Origin: Hippophae tibetana
Taxonomy: Eukaryota > Streptophyta > Magnoliopsida > Rosales > Elaeagnaceae
Assembly (NCBI GenBank): GCA_037013495.1
Contig: CM072807.1
Location: forward strand, 8,063,001 to 8,127,000
Direction: 5' to 3'
Length of the DNA: 64,000 bases
Part shown: positions 1 through 13,204 of the stretch, one piece after another
Layout of the letters: the number at the start of each line of letters is the position of its first letter
Numbering within the stretch: the first letter of the stretch is position 1
Position numbers and translations under genes: made by a program
The notes under the pieces: generated by a model
What the model was told of the DNA's origin: nothing
What the model saw: only the letters and a program-made list of their open reading frames with translations
Databases searched by the model: none

Positions 1-559
1 TTTTTAGATATTTTGGATTGTATGTACTTATTGCATTCATATTTAGAGTCCATCATCTTATAATCAAGAAAACGACCAACCAAAACTTGCTTAGCATTGA
101 CATTTTTCGGTTCAATAATTTTCATAAGTCTTTAGTTGTCTTCTCTTTATTGTACTCATTGTATAAGGAATCAATTAGACTATTTAGAACATTGTTCTGA
201 CATAAATAATCAAAATGCTTCAATGTTTCAATAGTACTAACCGACTAGAAATCTTGTTCACCCTCAAGTTGATCGGGAGCTTATTCAGTCAAGAACCTTA
301 CAAAATTCAAGGTGGTGGGATAGAACATTATCTTACTCTGACATCTCTTGAAGTTCAAACCATTAAATTTCTCTAATTTCTCTACCACAACATGTTTTAT
401 AAGAACAAAAAATGATAACATTGAGATTATCTCATGAGCTACAAAAAATTTCATCATTTGATTCACATTAGAATCACCCACAATAGGGTTCTTAGTTTGT
501 GATAATAGATTGATCTTTTTTATGTTAAATACACAAATAACAATCCAAATTTTAGTCAA
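1..559 (-). pseudogene. Ty1/copia gag (UBN2-type) relic, 5' part cut by window edge
   Basis: Read on the minus strand from 559 downwards, the frame carries a copia Gag signature: a stretch like FNGLNFKRCQSKIMFYPTTL followed by FVRFLTE matches the conserved opening of the plant retrotransposon gag domain (normally F-G-x-N-F-K/x-W-x-x-K-M). A second block further on (about 18-200) reads VLNSLIDSLYNEYNKEKT and then DLWKLLNRK, the next conserved piece. The two blocks are separated by stop codons and frame changes, and the tryptophan of the first motif is replaced by cysteine, so this is a dead copy. No LTR is visible inside the window. The rest of the element should lie to the left. The recognition is by motif only. 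Confidence 0.7.
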
Positions 560-1133
560 ATAAAGTTTTAGATTATAAACAAAAAAATATATTTATATCA
601 ACAATTGATTAAAAAACAATTCTTAAGCGGTATGAAAAATAATAATAAATATAAGAGGGAGAGAAGAAAGAATAAAAGTTTTGAAAAGTATCACTTTGTT
701 CAAATATTAAAAACAAAAAAAAATTATCTTAAGATCATAGAAAATAATACATAGACAAACAAGTTAAGAATAAAATTATTTTATTAAAATTAAAAATACA
801 CAAATATAAATTTATGTATAAATTATAAATATAAAATTTAAATAACATAATTTGAAGAGTAAAAAATTTAAATATGTGTACCACATAATATCTTTAAGAT
901 AATTTTTTCGTTCACAGTAGATGTTAGAAAAATACATAAACTTATCTACGATCTACAATAATTAAATAATAATAAAATTATCACAATTTATTATTCCACC
1001 AAAACTCTTTTGGTGGAACCTAACTATATATACAAAATAATAAAAGAATCTCTCTTTTCGTATTCAACCTCTCTTTCCTTTTCTTTTATATTCTCTTTCC
1101 TTTCTTTTTATTTTCCCTTCGTCCTTCTCGACG
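560..1133. other. AT-rich intergenic stretch
   Basis: No frame of note. The right half (about 1050-1130) is a pyrimidine-rich TCTTT tract directly before the hAT insertion site. No gene seen. Confidence 0.5.
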
Positions 1134-1147
1134 GGTATATATAGGGG

Positions 1148-1360
1148 TGTTCATCGGATCGAAACCGTTAAGTTTATGCTCATCCGATCCGATCCGAACA
1201 TCCGATCGGATTGAAACATCCTAATCCGCAACCGATCCGATCAAATTTTACATCCGATCAATCCGATCCGTAAAATATTCGGATAGCATCCGATCAATCC
1301 GACCAATCCGATCAATCCGACCAATCTGATCAATCAGATCAATCCGATCAATCCGACCAA
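1148..1360. repeat. hAT left subterminal repeat cluster (CCGATC motifs)
   Basis: Over about 200 bp the hexamer CCGATC and its variants (ATCCGATC, GACCAATC) recur more than a dozen times in both orientations. The right end carries a smaller matching cluster (about 5728-5872, GGATCGGAT units). Clustered short motifs near both ends are typical hAT transposase-binding regions. Assigning that role here is inference. Confidence 0.7.
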
Positions 1361-1919
1361 TAAACTTAATTAATTATATTTTTGAATTAAAAAATTAAAT
1401 TTTTACATAAATCAATAAATCATAACATAAAATCATTTTAATTAAAAGAAACCTTAAAAAATCAAATGAAAAGATTAAAATAAGACTAAAATGTTCAAAC
1501 CTATATAAAACAAAAATAATACAATTAAGTAAAAAACGATGCCGATTACAATAGTTATTTTAATAAATTTAACAATTCATTCAAATAATAAACAAAAAGA
1601 TAGTTCATAATAATCTAAACCTAAATTAATTTGATCATTTTACTCTTTAACATCCATTGGCATCTTAAAAATAATCTTGTCTTGAATCTTGAGAACAATA
1701 GCAAAAAACTTCAATGTGTCATCACCTATTAGCCATAATTTAAAAAATATTAGTAAATTGATAACTAAATATATAAAAAATAATATATGAAATACATATG
1801 AAATAAAATAATAATATAGCGTACTCAATCAAGGGTTATATCTTTAATGTCTCTCAACATATCTACAAAATAGAAGATAATAGAAAGTGATGAGACTATT
1901 AAATCATAAGAGAATGATA

Positions 1920-4079
1920 TCAATTATTAATGAAAATTAAAATAATATTACCTCTTTCAATTGCTTCAATATCATCAAGGGAATCACGAATGTTAATTAT
2001 TGGTGATGATCGAATCCAGTTCTGAGTACAAATAAGTGCTTGGACAGTTTTTGGGGACAATGAGCTTCTAAAAGAATAAATAACCCTCCCCCCCATAGAA
2101 AATGCAGACTCAGAAGCTACAGTTGATATAGGTGTAGCTAAAACATCTTTGGCAATCTTGGAAAGAACCTTGTATCTAGATGAGTTCACCTTCCACCAAC
2201 TTAAAAGATTAAAAGACTCATCATCCACATCCTCACATGTCTCACCCAAATATTTATCTACTTCAGTTTGGTTGTCTTTCTTTTTTGCATCTTTGACACG
2301 TTTTTTATAACGATCCATCCACAGTGAAAATGAATCAATGTTACAACTATCCACTTCTTCTGTGTCTAAAGGTTATGAGCATGTAGCTTAGACATTTGCA
2401 GAATACAAAACTAAATACTGATCAAACATATTATTCAAAGTTTGTCTAAATTTTTTCATCATATGACCAACCATAATATCATCTTCGTCACACAAAAGAT
2501 CCAAACAAATTTTCAAACCTTGTTCCTTACGTCTTGGATCAAGCAAAGTTGCAATAAATAAAAAATCATTCATCTTATCTACATCTCCCCAATATTTATT
2601 GAACTTTGTTATCATTTCTTTTGCCATTTTGCTTAACAAAAAATCTGTATTTTCACACCAGAAACTCAATTGGTTATGTATGAAACAAATTTGATCCAAA
2701 AATAAATTTGAAGTAACATATACAGAACCAGAAAACCTCAATGTTGCATCATAAAATATTTTCAAAAACCTCACAAATATGTGAGCATTAGACTAATCAA
2801 ACATATCAGGAGTTTTGCAACTATCATTTCCAATGTTGAACTCTTGTTTAAATATCACATCATCTTCTTCTAAACGCTCAAAAGCGTTCTGAAATCTTAT
2901 TGTAGCTTCTAACATTAAATAGGTAGAATTCCACCTTGTTACTACATCTAAACATAAAAGTTTATTAGTATCAATCTTCTCTTGCTCCGCACAATCCTTA
3001 AATTTTAACAACCTTGAAGGTGATCCTTTGACATATTTCACAACTTCTCGTATCTTACTTATACTTGAATCATGTTCTTTCAAGCCCTCTCTGACAACCA
3101 AATTTAGAATATGAGCTGCACATCTCATATGCATATGTTGACCATCTAGTATTGCACCACCCCAATTGTTCACTTTTTTACGCAAGTAAGAAACTAATGT
3201 ATTATTTGAGCTAGCATTATCCACAGTAATAGTAAATATCTTATCAATTCCCCAATCTAACAAGCACTGCTCAATTGCTTTCCCAAGGATATCACCTTTG
3301 TGACTAGGAACTACACAAAAATTTAAGATTCTTTTTTGGAGTTTCCAATTATCATCGATGAATTGAGCAGTGAGACACATATAATTTAAATTTTGAGCAG
3401 AAGTCCATGTGTCAGTGGTTAAACAAACTCTTTGAAATGATTTAGAGAAAAATTCTTTTAATTTATCCTTTTCCTTTAAGAAAAGACTCAAGCAATCTCG
3501 TGCAATAGTGGTACGAGAAGGAACTTGGAACCTTGGTTCCAAAACTCTACTATACTTCTTAAATCCTTCATTCTCAACATGACTAAATGGCAATTCATCA
3601 ACTATAATCATTTCTGTAAGTGCAAGCCTACAAGCCTCAATACTAAATGTGTGTGCAACAAGTACACCTTCTTTATTGTTTGTGACATTTTCAAAAGCTA
3701 AAGTTTTTTGCTTCTTCTCATATCTACCAGGAAATAATTTGCATTGCATAGCAATATGAGCATTTAAGTTTGATGTTCCAGACTTGCTGGATACATACAC
3801 ATACTCCCTTGAACAATATTTACATCTCGCCTTGCGATCTAAGCCTTCACCCACTATATCAAAATGTTTCCAGGCAGAAGAGGGAGGTTTAGAAAACTTT
3901 CGCTTACCTTTTCCATCATAGCTATCTATAGAAGGTTCAGGTTTGTCATTCAATGCTAGATCTTTAGTTTCTGGTGGAGCATTTTGTGGATTTTTATATT
4001 GATTTTCAACATCATGGGTAGCGCTTGCACTTCCGGTGGTTGCAAGTGGACTATCCGTAGTAGAGGTATTTTTTTCCAT
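1920..4079 (-). pseudogene. hAT transposase with three in-frame stop codons
   Basis: Translation starts at 4079. An N-terminal BED-type zinc finger (CKYC, then a NLNAHIAMQC histidine/cysteine pair) is followed by the RNase-H-like core, with TTDTWTS and TVDNASSN carrying the expected acidic residues, and by the hAT C-terminal dimerisation block (LSWWKVNSSRYKVLSKIAKD, then STVASESAFS). All three open segments (2793-4079, 2388-2774, 1920-2354) are in the same frame. They are separated only by stops: TAG at 2793-2795, where relatives usually have a tryptophan codon, TAA at 2388-2390, and a second TAA about 15 bases further on. With no frameshift, decay looks moderate. The protein would be roughly 700 residues, normal for the family. 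It is probably unable to move itself. Confidence 0.9.
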
Positions 4080-5640
4080 CTAAGATAAAGTGAGACACAA
4101 TTAACTTAATGCAATAAACACATTGTGTAGAAAAGCAGTTGTTATAATGTAAAGAAGCATATTTACAACCAAAGTAATACAATTTTAAATAAATCCATAA
4201 AAACTTATAAATACATATCTTGTACTTAAAATTATTAAAAGATATGTATTAAAGGATATGTAGTTGGAGGTTTAAATGAATATAAGTGGTGAATTATGTT
4301 GTACCACTTGCTCCTTCGTGTCATCCAAATACTGTTTCAGATTTATGTAATGAATAAAATTTCAATTCGATTAATATAATAAAATATGATTATTATATTA
4401 TAAAAAATAGAAGAAGCATATATGCGCATCTCATGCGAAGTTAACAATGAAACTTAGCGTTATAAACTGAGGTTATATAATCCAATTAAATTAATTATTT
4501 TATCTTATTTATACTTGTATAGACGAGCTTAAAAAGAAAATTCTAAAGGTTAATTTAATTAAATAACTTGTTCAAACAAGCTCACCTTATATTAATTCCT
4601 TAACAGTTGTATATCAAGAGATAATAAAAATAAAAATAAAATGTTGCACCATTCATGTGAACATATATCCTAATTATGAGTTATGAATACTTGTTCGGAG
4701 TGAGAATGAATGGATCTTCTTTTAGACAATTGATTAAACGAATATCCGAACTTATAATATATATTTTGGATAAAGAATTACATAAAATTAAAAATAGTTT
4801 TTTTAATTCATATATACAGATATAATGAGTATAATACAAAAAATACTAACTAGAATTAAGCTACAATCCAAGTAAATTAAAATAATTAAAAAGGCATAGG
4901 TCCTTATTATATAAAAATTAGATAATTCTGTGTCTTTGTTGATGGTACCTAATTCACACCTAAAATGACAAACATGTAAACTCTATATTAATTTCATTTT
5001 TCACATTTCCCCCTCCTATTTACTAAGAGTAATAAATTTTTATATAACTTATATTTTATGTATCATAAAATTATCTTTTAACTGCATGTCATTAAAATCA
5101 TTTGTAAAGAAGTAAAATATTTAAAACATACAAATATGAGGTTTAAAACCTGACTGTCAATGTTAAAGCCCAAATAAAAACAGTGATGGATTCAAAATTC
5201 ACGCAGTAGATCATCGAATCATAATTTAGCTAAGGAAAGGTTATCAATAATAAATAAATTGGGTTAAAGATAAAGTAACGTATCTTTTATAAAACTTTTT
5301 TTATTTTTTAAAGATTTTTATACAACTTTTTTCTAGACTCCAAACTCTGAAACAAAAATACTTAAAAATTATTGATTTAATAATGTTTATGTTCCTCACC
5401 GTAAGAAATTAATAATGTTTATGTACTTTTTGTGTGAACACTTAGTAGGGAGCAACGCAAGAAAGCAAAGAATCAAGTTGGGAGAGAGAAAGAGAGATGG
5501 AGGTTGGAGAGATGAGAGGCAGCTTGGAAATGAATTAGGTTAAGATAAGTGGGTAAGGTTAGGTTAGGTTAGAATAATAATTAGGTTTATTAATTATTAA
5601 TTTATTATATATATATATTTTTAAATAATATATTAAATAT
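4080..5640. other. hAT non-coding interior, 5' side of the transposase
   Basis: AT-rich sequence between the transposase start and the right terminus. A purine-rich stretch with GGTTAGGTTAGGTTAG units occurs near 5550-5570. No other gene is seen. The transposase promoter should lie here, but no box can be singled out. Confidence 0.5.
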
Positions 5641-5720
5641 ATATATATATATATATATATTTAATTTAATAAATATATATATATATATATATATATATTT
5701 AATTTAATAAATATATATAT
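5606..5720. repeat. AT microsatellite blocks inside the hAT element
   Basis: Three runs of (AT)n are separated by TTTAATTTAATAA spacers, so an AT run plus spacer has itself been duplicated in tandem. Confidence 0.85.
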
Positions 5721-5895
5721 AATTAATTTCGGTCGGATCGGATCGGATGAATCATAGTGAAATCTGTCATTCGATCCGCACTTAACGAATGAAAAAAATT
5801 TCCATCCGATCCGACCATCGGATTGGATCGGATCGGATGAAAAATCAACGGATCGAATCGAATGATCGGATTTTTTACACACCCCTATGTATATA

Positions 5896-6765
5896 TATCT
5901 ATTAGCAAAGCTTTAAATGGGAGAATTAATTCAAAAATCAATTAAAACATAAACGAAAAAATTAAATCAAAACAGAAAAACTTCATAAACGAAAAAGAAA
6001 AAAAATACTTAATACAATTTTAATTCATAAACAATTTCAGCAAATTTAACTTTACATTTTAAATTAAATTAACATAAGCAAGTGTCTGCTTTACTCACTT
6101 ATCATTTCTACATTAAGTTCGCTTCTTACGAATACGTCAAAAATTAGCTTGCTATAAATGCATGGATTTTCTTATTGTTTTTGAAACTCTAAACCAAATC
6201 CTATATATGTATTACGGTAGAATTTAGAATACATGTATAAGAACAGTTGGAGAAATGAACTACTTTGATTAAGCGGAAGAATGCAATGACAGGAACTAAA
6301 ATGATAATCATACGCAAAGAATATATTAAACTCATTATGCAACAGTGATTCACCGAAAGTAAAACTCACTCCTCTATAGCTTTTGTCCATTTGATCTATT
6401 AAAAAAACTAATTATGCAACTTCAAACATTAGGAACTAAAAGTTAAAGATTACGCCATCAATGCCTTACATCAAATGCTAAAAAAAAATCATTTTAATGC
6501 TAATAAATATTACAATCAAAGGCTCCAGTAGTGACATTGTCCTCAATTTTTTTATACTTTCAACTCATAAACCCAAAAACACGTTTATGCTGTTTTGTCA
6601 CCCTTGCCTTATTATTTTTCTAATTTAAGAGTTCATCATTTTGTGACTACAGCTTTATATTTTGGGATTCAAAATTGGTTGCTGCTTAATAACTCGCCAT
6701 ACTTAAGAAAATGTTGTGTGCAGAAATCCACAGCATGAATATCATCAGAAAAACTCTACTGCTCC
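5896..6765. other. Intergenic DNA and probable 3' UTR of the PurK/PurE gene
   Basis: Non-coding. The part next to 6766 is presumably the 3' UTR of the minus-strand gene. Left of about 6400 I see no gene, only AT-rich sequence abutting the hAT target duplication. Confidence 0.4.
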
Positions 6766-9700
6766 TCAAGGATTCAAGTAAGACTCCCAACCATCCTTTT
6801 CTAGCTTCTCGGCTTTAATCAAGACATCGTTCTTTACGTCCTCTTGATACTGGATCATTCTGCTTACAATTCAACACAATACAGACATTTTAACTCAAAT
6901 TTGATCTAATGCCAAGGGGTTGCCAGAAAAAAAGGTTACGTTTGTATTTGATTAAACAAATTTTAGAGAATTTTTTCCTAAATTTTCATTCCAAATAATC
7001 TAGTCCCCTTTCTATTCTCTCCTCATATTTCTCTAATCTTAAAGCACAAGGAGAGAGAGTCTAACCTCAATGCCAAGTCAGCATTACAAACACCTAAAAT
7101 CCTTGCTGCCAATAGACCTGCATTTGTCGAATTATTGATAGCAACTGTTGCAACAGGTACACCCCGTGGCATCTGCATGGTTAACAAAAAACCAATTTGT
7201 TGTATAAGAAACTTTGTCAGAAATGCAAAAAAGAATGTGAACATCGCAATTAACCATTGCATCAAAACAAAAATATGGTCTCAGCATTTACTCCTTAGTA
7301 GAATGCAGATTGATTATGTCAAGGTTTCTCCCAAGTACAATGACACTGAATAAACAAAACCTCAAAAATCGCAACAGAGGATCAAAAAAGCACATGCATT
7401 TGAAAGGGGGAAAGAAGTCTCATTCTTGTATTCAAGTTCTAGACATTTAAGTCAATGGGAATGTGCACATAGTTCAATCTATAGGGCAAATAAGATTATA
7501 AGCTCTTTCATGAAACATTACCTGCACAATTGATAAGAGTGAATCTAATCCATCTAATGTAGAAGCACGGACAGGAACACCAATAACTGGCAAAGGAGTC
7601 AGTGCAGCTACCATACCTATAGATCAAAGCAAAGAAATTAATGCTAGACTATCAAAAAAAATCATGACCTTTGTGCAGCAACTTCTACATGAATAACCTG
7701 GCAAATGTGCTGCGCCACCAGCACCAGCAATGATGACCTGAATTCCCCGATCTCGAGCAGAGGAGGCATAAGAATACATAAAGTCAGGTGTTCGATGGGC
7801 AGAAACTATTCTCACCTGAAAGTCTTAGTACATAAGCTTTAAGCAGAGTAATAATAAAAGACACAGAAAACAACCCACGGCTTACTGCCCAAAATATAGT
7901 AAATAAAAAGTTAACCTCGTAAGGCACATCAAACATATTCAAAATATTTGCTGCATCCTTCATAACAGGAAGGTCTGAATCGGACCCCATAATGATTCCT
8001 ACTCTTGGTATGACTACATTAGAAAAAAAGAAGCAATTTAGATGAGATAAGGATGGCAACATAGTAAATCAGAATATAAGACCTAGTTATGGATTATCGT
8101 CCAACAAAACCATCTCTAATAAAAAAAGTTCAAGTTACAAAAACAACTTATTATAACTAACCTTTGGTGAGTGAATCAGACCTTTCTTTGCTCAACAATA
8201 TATCTAAACGGTTTTCTACATCGCCCATGAAAGGACCAACTATAGTTATGTGACCCATCTTCCGTTGCTTCCTCATTTCTGTAATACCGTTATTACATTG
8301 TAGGTATTTTTTTAAGGGTGCACAAAGATGTGTAAAGTACCAATAAACATTAACTAAGAAAAACCTAACCTGGCTTATCATACCAATGAATCGTGGCACC
8401 TGGAATACTCAATGCTCTTCCAATGAGTTGATGGGCTAAGAAGAAACCATGATCCCCCTGAAAAAATATTTTGAAGTCATTATCTAATTAACTGGCTAAA
8501 TGCATGAGAATATCGTCTACATATTGATATTCCAAAAGTCTTTCATGTATTATAAATAATTAAACATTTGGGTCTTTGGGAGCATGAAGACATGAATGTT
8601 GACACTGTTAAGTTAGGAACAGTTAGCAGTTGCGCTTAAAATTAAAAAATGGAAATGACAAGAGAAAAGAAATTAGAGCATTAATAAATCAACAATATTC
8701 ACCTCATCTTCACCGAGCAAATTATACATAATTGCAGCAGGAGCTTTCATTGATGGATCCCCTAGTGGAAGACCTACAGTAGCTCGCAAATGTTGTTCAT
8801 ACTGTGACGTGTAGCAAGACTCTATTGTGTGATGACCGCTATTGTGAGGTCTAGGAGCTACTTCATTTAGTAAGATCTGATGCGAATAAAACTCAATTTC
8901 TTAGTACACAGCATACTTCTAAATTACAAGAAAACATAAGATTGAATATGCAAGTAATTATGTAGTTACTTAAAAGAGACCTTAGTACCTGGCCATCATC
9001 AGTCAAAAATAATTCAACTGCAAACACCCCAGCACCTTCTAATGAACTAACAGCCTTGTGTGCAACATCAGTAGCTAGCTTCCGGACTTTCCATGACACA
9101 AAAGCAGGTGCCTTGACTATGTGACAAATGTTTTCCCTAGAATAAGACAGATCATGATGATGTCCTCAACACTAAAAAATCAGAATCTGAGGATAAATTG
9201 CATCTCACAAAGACTTGATTTGAAGACCAGAACTTGAGAGAAGAATCATGAGTACTAACAAAATATCACAACACTAAACCTTTTTTGAGGGAAAAATAAA
9301 AAGATAAATGATGTTCTATTATTCTGCAGCTTACTTGTGAATGGTTTCAACCACAGGATAGCAAACGATAGAATTGTCTCTTCCTCTTGCCACAATGACA
9401 GCCAACTCCTGAGTATTGTTCCAAATGGTGTTAAGAACATTAAACGATGGACATAAATAGATGGCAACAAACAAAGATCTTCATTTTGACCAAAATCCCT
9501 AGTAAGGTATTATAAAAGGTGTGATTTGGACAGAAAAATTGCAGTTTAAGGCCTTACAAAGGTGGAATTTTGGTTGAAAATGTGTTTTATTAGTCTTACT
9601 ACCATCAATATTGATACATTTATCCAGGAACATTTTCAGTAATACTCAAATTAAATTTAGGGAAATTCAACATGGTGCAGATAAGCAATTAAGCAGCACA

Positions 9701-12700
9701 TTTTTCTTGATTAATCTCAAAGCTTGCCCTAGAAAAGGTGGTGAAGATTTTTTTTTTTTGGTTTTTTTGGGGTGGGTGGGTGATTGGGCCTGCGGGGGAG
9801 GGGGAGGGGGAGTAAAAGAAATTTGAAATTCAATATATTTTAAGGAAAAAAGAAATGATTTTTTCTTTAGCACAAGCTGTCAGAGCTGTCCCCTCAAAAA
9901 AGGGCTTCCAATCCAATGGTTACAGGCAGTTTCATAACATAGAAAGACAGATATAAGTATACTCGCAGCCTTAAGCAAGTCTGCCATTAACTAAACTGAA
10001 ACCTTCCAATGCATTTAAAAAAGATTTCATATTAAGTTGCAAATATGCATTTGAAATGTAAATCAATTAACAGCCTGGTACACACCATATGTGCCTAGTT
10101 AAGCAGCATACATATAGAAAATAACAGCTGATTGACAATACAACTTAGAAGATAAAGTCTAACAAACTAGTAGTAAATTGCATTAATAATGTCAATGGTG
10201 AAAACTAAACACTAACCTTCACAAAACGTGTCCATTTCTCTACATACAAGCCGTGATCAAATCCTCCAAGAACTGCAAATACAATTGTTAAACTTGACAT
10301 TAAAAAGAAAATATTTAAGCCACCACGTAAACTTACGACCCCCAAGAAAGAACTGAACTAGCAAAATAGGAATAAAACATGGGTATTGAAAACAATTAAA
10401 AAAAAAATAGAGTCTGAACGAAATGAATATGAGAATTCACACCATAAGTCATATAGATACATAAGGAAGAAAATTATAATTAAATCATCTAAATAATAGC
10501 AACGAAATTCATTGGGCTTACCAAAGCATATTTTGATAAAATATTTCACTAGCAAAGACATATTAGATTCTTATGACTAGTGTAATATGAAGCACCATTA
10601 ACAAGGTAGTCCAAGAATGGTCAGAGATGAGAAACTATGCAGTTAGAACCCTTTATTTTTTAAATTTAAAAAGACAAGAAGCTAGACCCTTTTTAGTACT
10701 ATATACCCACCCCTCTAGCACCCCACTCTATATTTTCCAAACTTAACATTTCACTCTAATTTGATGAAACTGGGAGGTTCAGTGATATTCTTTTAATCAA
10801 TAACTCGGCAAATATGTTACCAGAAATGGCAGAAGAAAGCTCCTCTTCACTCTTAGCAACAGAATTTCCACGCCCATCATAAGCTAATCTTTTACTCTTT
10901 ATCATAAGAGGATAGCCAAATAGATCTCCTGCTCTTTTAGCACCTTCTAGATCATCTATCTACCTTTTCCATGTCATATTATGCAAATTAAAATCACTTT
11001 ATATGCAATAAATTAAATATCAGGAAACACTTGTAATCATTAGCTGAGTCCTTCAAGCAGAAACTAACCTGCATAAACTCAGGAAGTGGAATGTTATGCT
11101 GGGAAAAATGAACCTTTTGGAGATATTTATCCTATATGTGTACAAAACGAGCCCAAAATGATTAATTTCAGTACTAAATTGCTGACTGAAATTAATAATT
11201 AAAATTGTTGTCACTAGATATGGACACTAATACTTTAATAATTGATCTTTTAAATCAAAACAAGGAGTTCAGACTTGAAAGCATGTTAAAAGTTACATAC
11301 AAAGCAAAACATTTGCTACATGCACCCAATTTGATCAAACTGGGGCAAAAAGCACAATATCATATTGCCAATGAAGCACAAGAAAAGACATTTTTCTTTT
11401 CTAGTTTCCCCTTTACTACGAAAATAATCATAAACAACTAATGGAATTTCAAATTTGTAAACATCAATAGCTCAATATGAGCATTTTGCATGCAACATTA
11501 TATATACATAAAAGTAACCCTTAAGAATCACGAAATTTGGATTGTTAAGATTCCAGATGGCTCTATTTGTGTTTCTATTTGTGTTTATGTGACGACTAAA
11601 ATCAACTCTAGAAGTGCAGTGACACAAACCTGGATTGTTCTAATTGTAGAAGCTTTGGGTTGGCAATCTACTCCTCCTTGCTCAAGTTTCTCTAAAGTTT
11701 CAGCATCCACATGTTCAATCTCAATGGTCAATACTCCACATCTAATTAACCAACAAGAAGTTAAGTGTGAAGATATTACTCACAACATTACCAAACGGAG
11801 AAACATGATACTAACAAGCACTACGATAAATTCAGAACAATTGAACATTACATAATGGCACCAATTTCGAAAATTGAACCTCTTTGCAAATTCTTGAACA
11901 GTAGCACTATCGTTGAAGCTGCCAACCACATGATGATGAGCAAGTCCACTTGCAGGACAGTTCTCCTGTGGATCCAAAACCATTACTTTAATGGCCATCT
12001 TCGATGCTGCTTGACAAAGCATTCGACCTAGTTGTCCTCCTCCAAGAACACCAACAACCATCTCAGTCATCCCATGCACAGGTTTGTCCTTTTTCCTATA
12101 TACAAAACTTCATATTTAACGTTTTGGATATTTATTGGGTCAGCAGTAAGAACTTTATCATAAAAATAAAAAATAAAAATTGTAAAGTAATGCACAGTAA
12201 AGATGTTCTTTTGACAGAACAAGAGAATGATTTTCATTAGGCCACTACTATATATTACACATACATCACAATCACAACTAACCTATAGTTATGTTAGTTT
12301 GATTATACTTATCAATAACATTATGACACATCACTTGAGATTCATCTCAAATATTGAGATATATAGGTTTTTTCTCTCAATTCTCACCACTTGTGATTAC
12401 ACATAACACTTTAACATGTAATAATTTTAGAATCATCCCAAATTTGATTTGAGATACATAGAATTTTTCTCAGTTTTCACCACTTGCATTCGGAAAGAAT
12501 AGCTAATACACAAATCAGCATCATTGCAATAACTTAAGGATTTAAAATTATGTATTTAAAAGTCTTATTAAACTAAAGGGATTATTTAATCTCTAGAAAA
12601 ATAACAAAGAATAACAAAAATTATATTTTATTAATATTCTAAATAAAATAATATTATTTTCTCTATATTTTATTTTATTGGTTATTAGTAAATAAGGAAA

Positions 12701-13179
12701 TGATAAAAATGATATTTTATATAAAAACTATTAAAATATTGAGTAAATAGTTAATTTTAACCTAAAACTATTAAAATATCGAGTAAATAGTGAAAATTGT
12801 TCTTCTTTGTTAATTTTAAGAGAGATTGAGACTATATATTTTATAATATAAAGAAATAATTAACACCAGGAATGTAAAACAACTCACCCTACACAATGAT
12901 TAGAAAGCTCAGTTTTTTCAAACCTACTAGCAAGGTTCTGGACAATGCTTAATACCTGGATGAAGTCTCCTGGGAGTCACGTGAGGCCCCGCAAGCCAAG
13001 ACTGGATTACTTTGGCTGGCAGAAGAAGAAGAAACTAATGGGTTCAATTTCTTTCTAGTAATGGTAAGAGCTTGGTCCGTAAAAATGGATGATAGGTTTG
13101 CTTTTGTTGCAATCAAATTAGTTCTGAACTCAAAACCCGAAGCCAAATTAAAATCACAGCATGGACTTCGATGAAGCAT
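6766..13179 (-). CDS. Phosphoribosylaminoimidazole carboxylase, PurK-PurE fusion (plastid)
   Basis: Bifunctional enzyme of step six of purine synthesis, AIR to CAIR. Sixteen coding exons with GT-AG borders: 13179-12956, 12095-11880, 11741-11630, 11131-11069, 10959-10821, 10272-10217, 9408-9335, 9136-8989, 8876-8703, 8457-8370, 8278-8162, 8013-7916, 7815-7698, 7616-7522, 7172-7066, 6859-6766. They sum to 1923 bp, 640 aa, in frame throughout. Residues 1-75 are Ser/Arg-rich and look like a plastid transit peptide. [11 protein letters not shown] near residue 90 opens the PurK ATP-grasp half, which includes [12 protein letters not shown] and [14 protein letters not shown]. The PurE half starts near residue 471 with [13 protein letters not shown] and contains SAHRTP (508-513) and [11 protein letters not shown]. 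It ends EGWESY-like (DGWESYLNP). Length fits plant homologues. The gene appears intact. Confidence 0.95.
9769..9812 (+). repeat. G-rich run inside an intron of the PurK/PurE gene
   Basis: After a T-run comes GGGGTGGGTGGGTGATTGGG, then a GGGGGAGGGGGAGGGGG block, in the intron between exons 9408-9335 and 10272-10217. There are at least seven G-tracts of three or more on the plus strand, which is the template strand of this gene. It is very unlike the AT-rich surroundings and could form a G-quadruplex. Confidence 0.75.
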
Positions 13180-13204
13180 TACGAAATTCCAAGATGGATT
13201 CTTT

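Larger units (their letters stand above)
1142..5887 (-). mobile_element. hAT-superfamily DNA transposon, structurally complete (4746 bp)
   Basis: The left end begins TAGGGGTGTTC and the right end finishes ACACACCCCTA, giving a 9-bp perfect terminal inverted repeat (TAGGGGTGT). The flanking 8 bp are GGTATATA (1134-1141) and TGTATATA (5888-5895), a 7/8 match of the size expected for a hAT target-site duplication. Inside both ends lie many short CGATCC/GGATCG repeats, as hAT elements use for transposase binding. The only coding region (1920-4079, minus) is a BED-finger hAT transposase broken by stops. Size is close to that of maize Ac. A 509-bp relative with matching ends lies at 22515-23023. 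Confidence 0.9.

Noticed and set aside
9611..9873. Plus and minus frames with Gly- or Pro-rich runs around 9611-9873
   Set aside because: They are translations of the intronic T/G-rich low-complexity tract, not a gene.
11205..11855. Plus-strand frames of 78 and 121 codons
   Set aside because: They cover introns and the antisense of an exon of the PurK/PurE gene.
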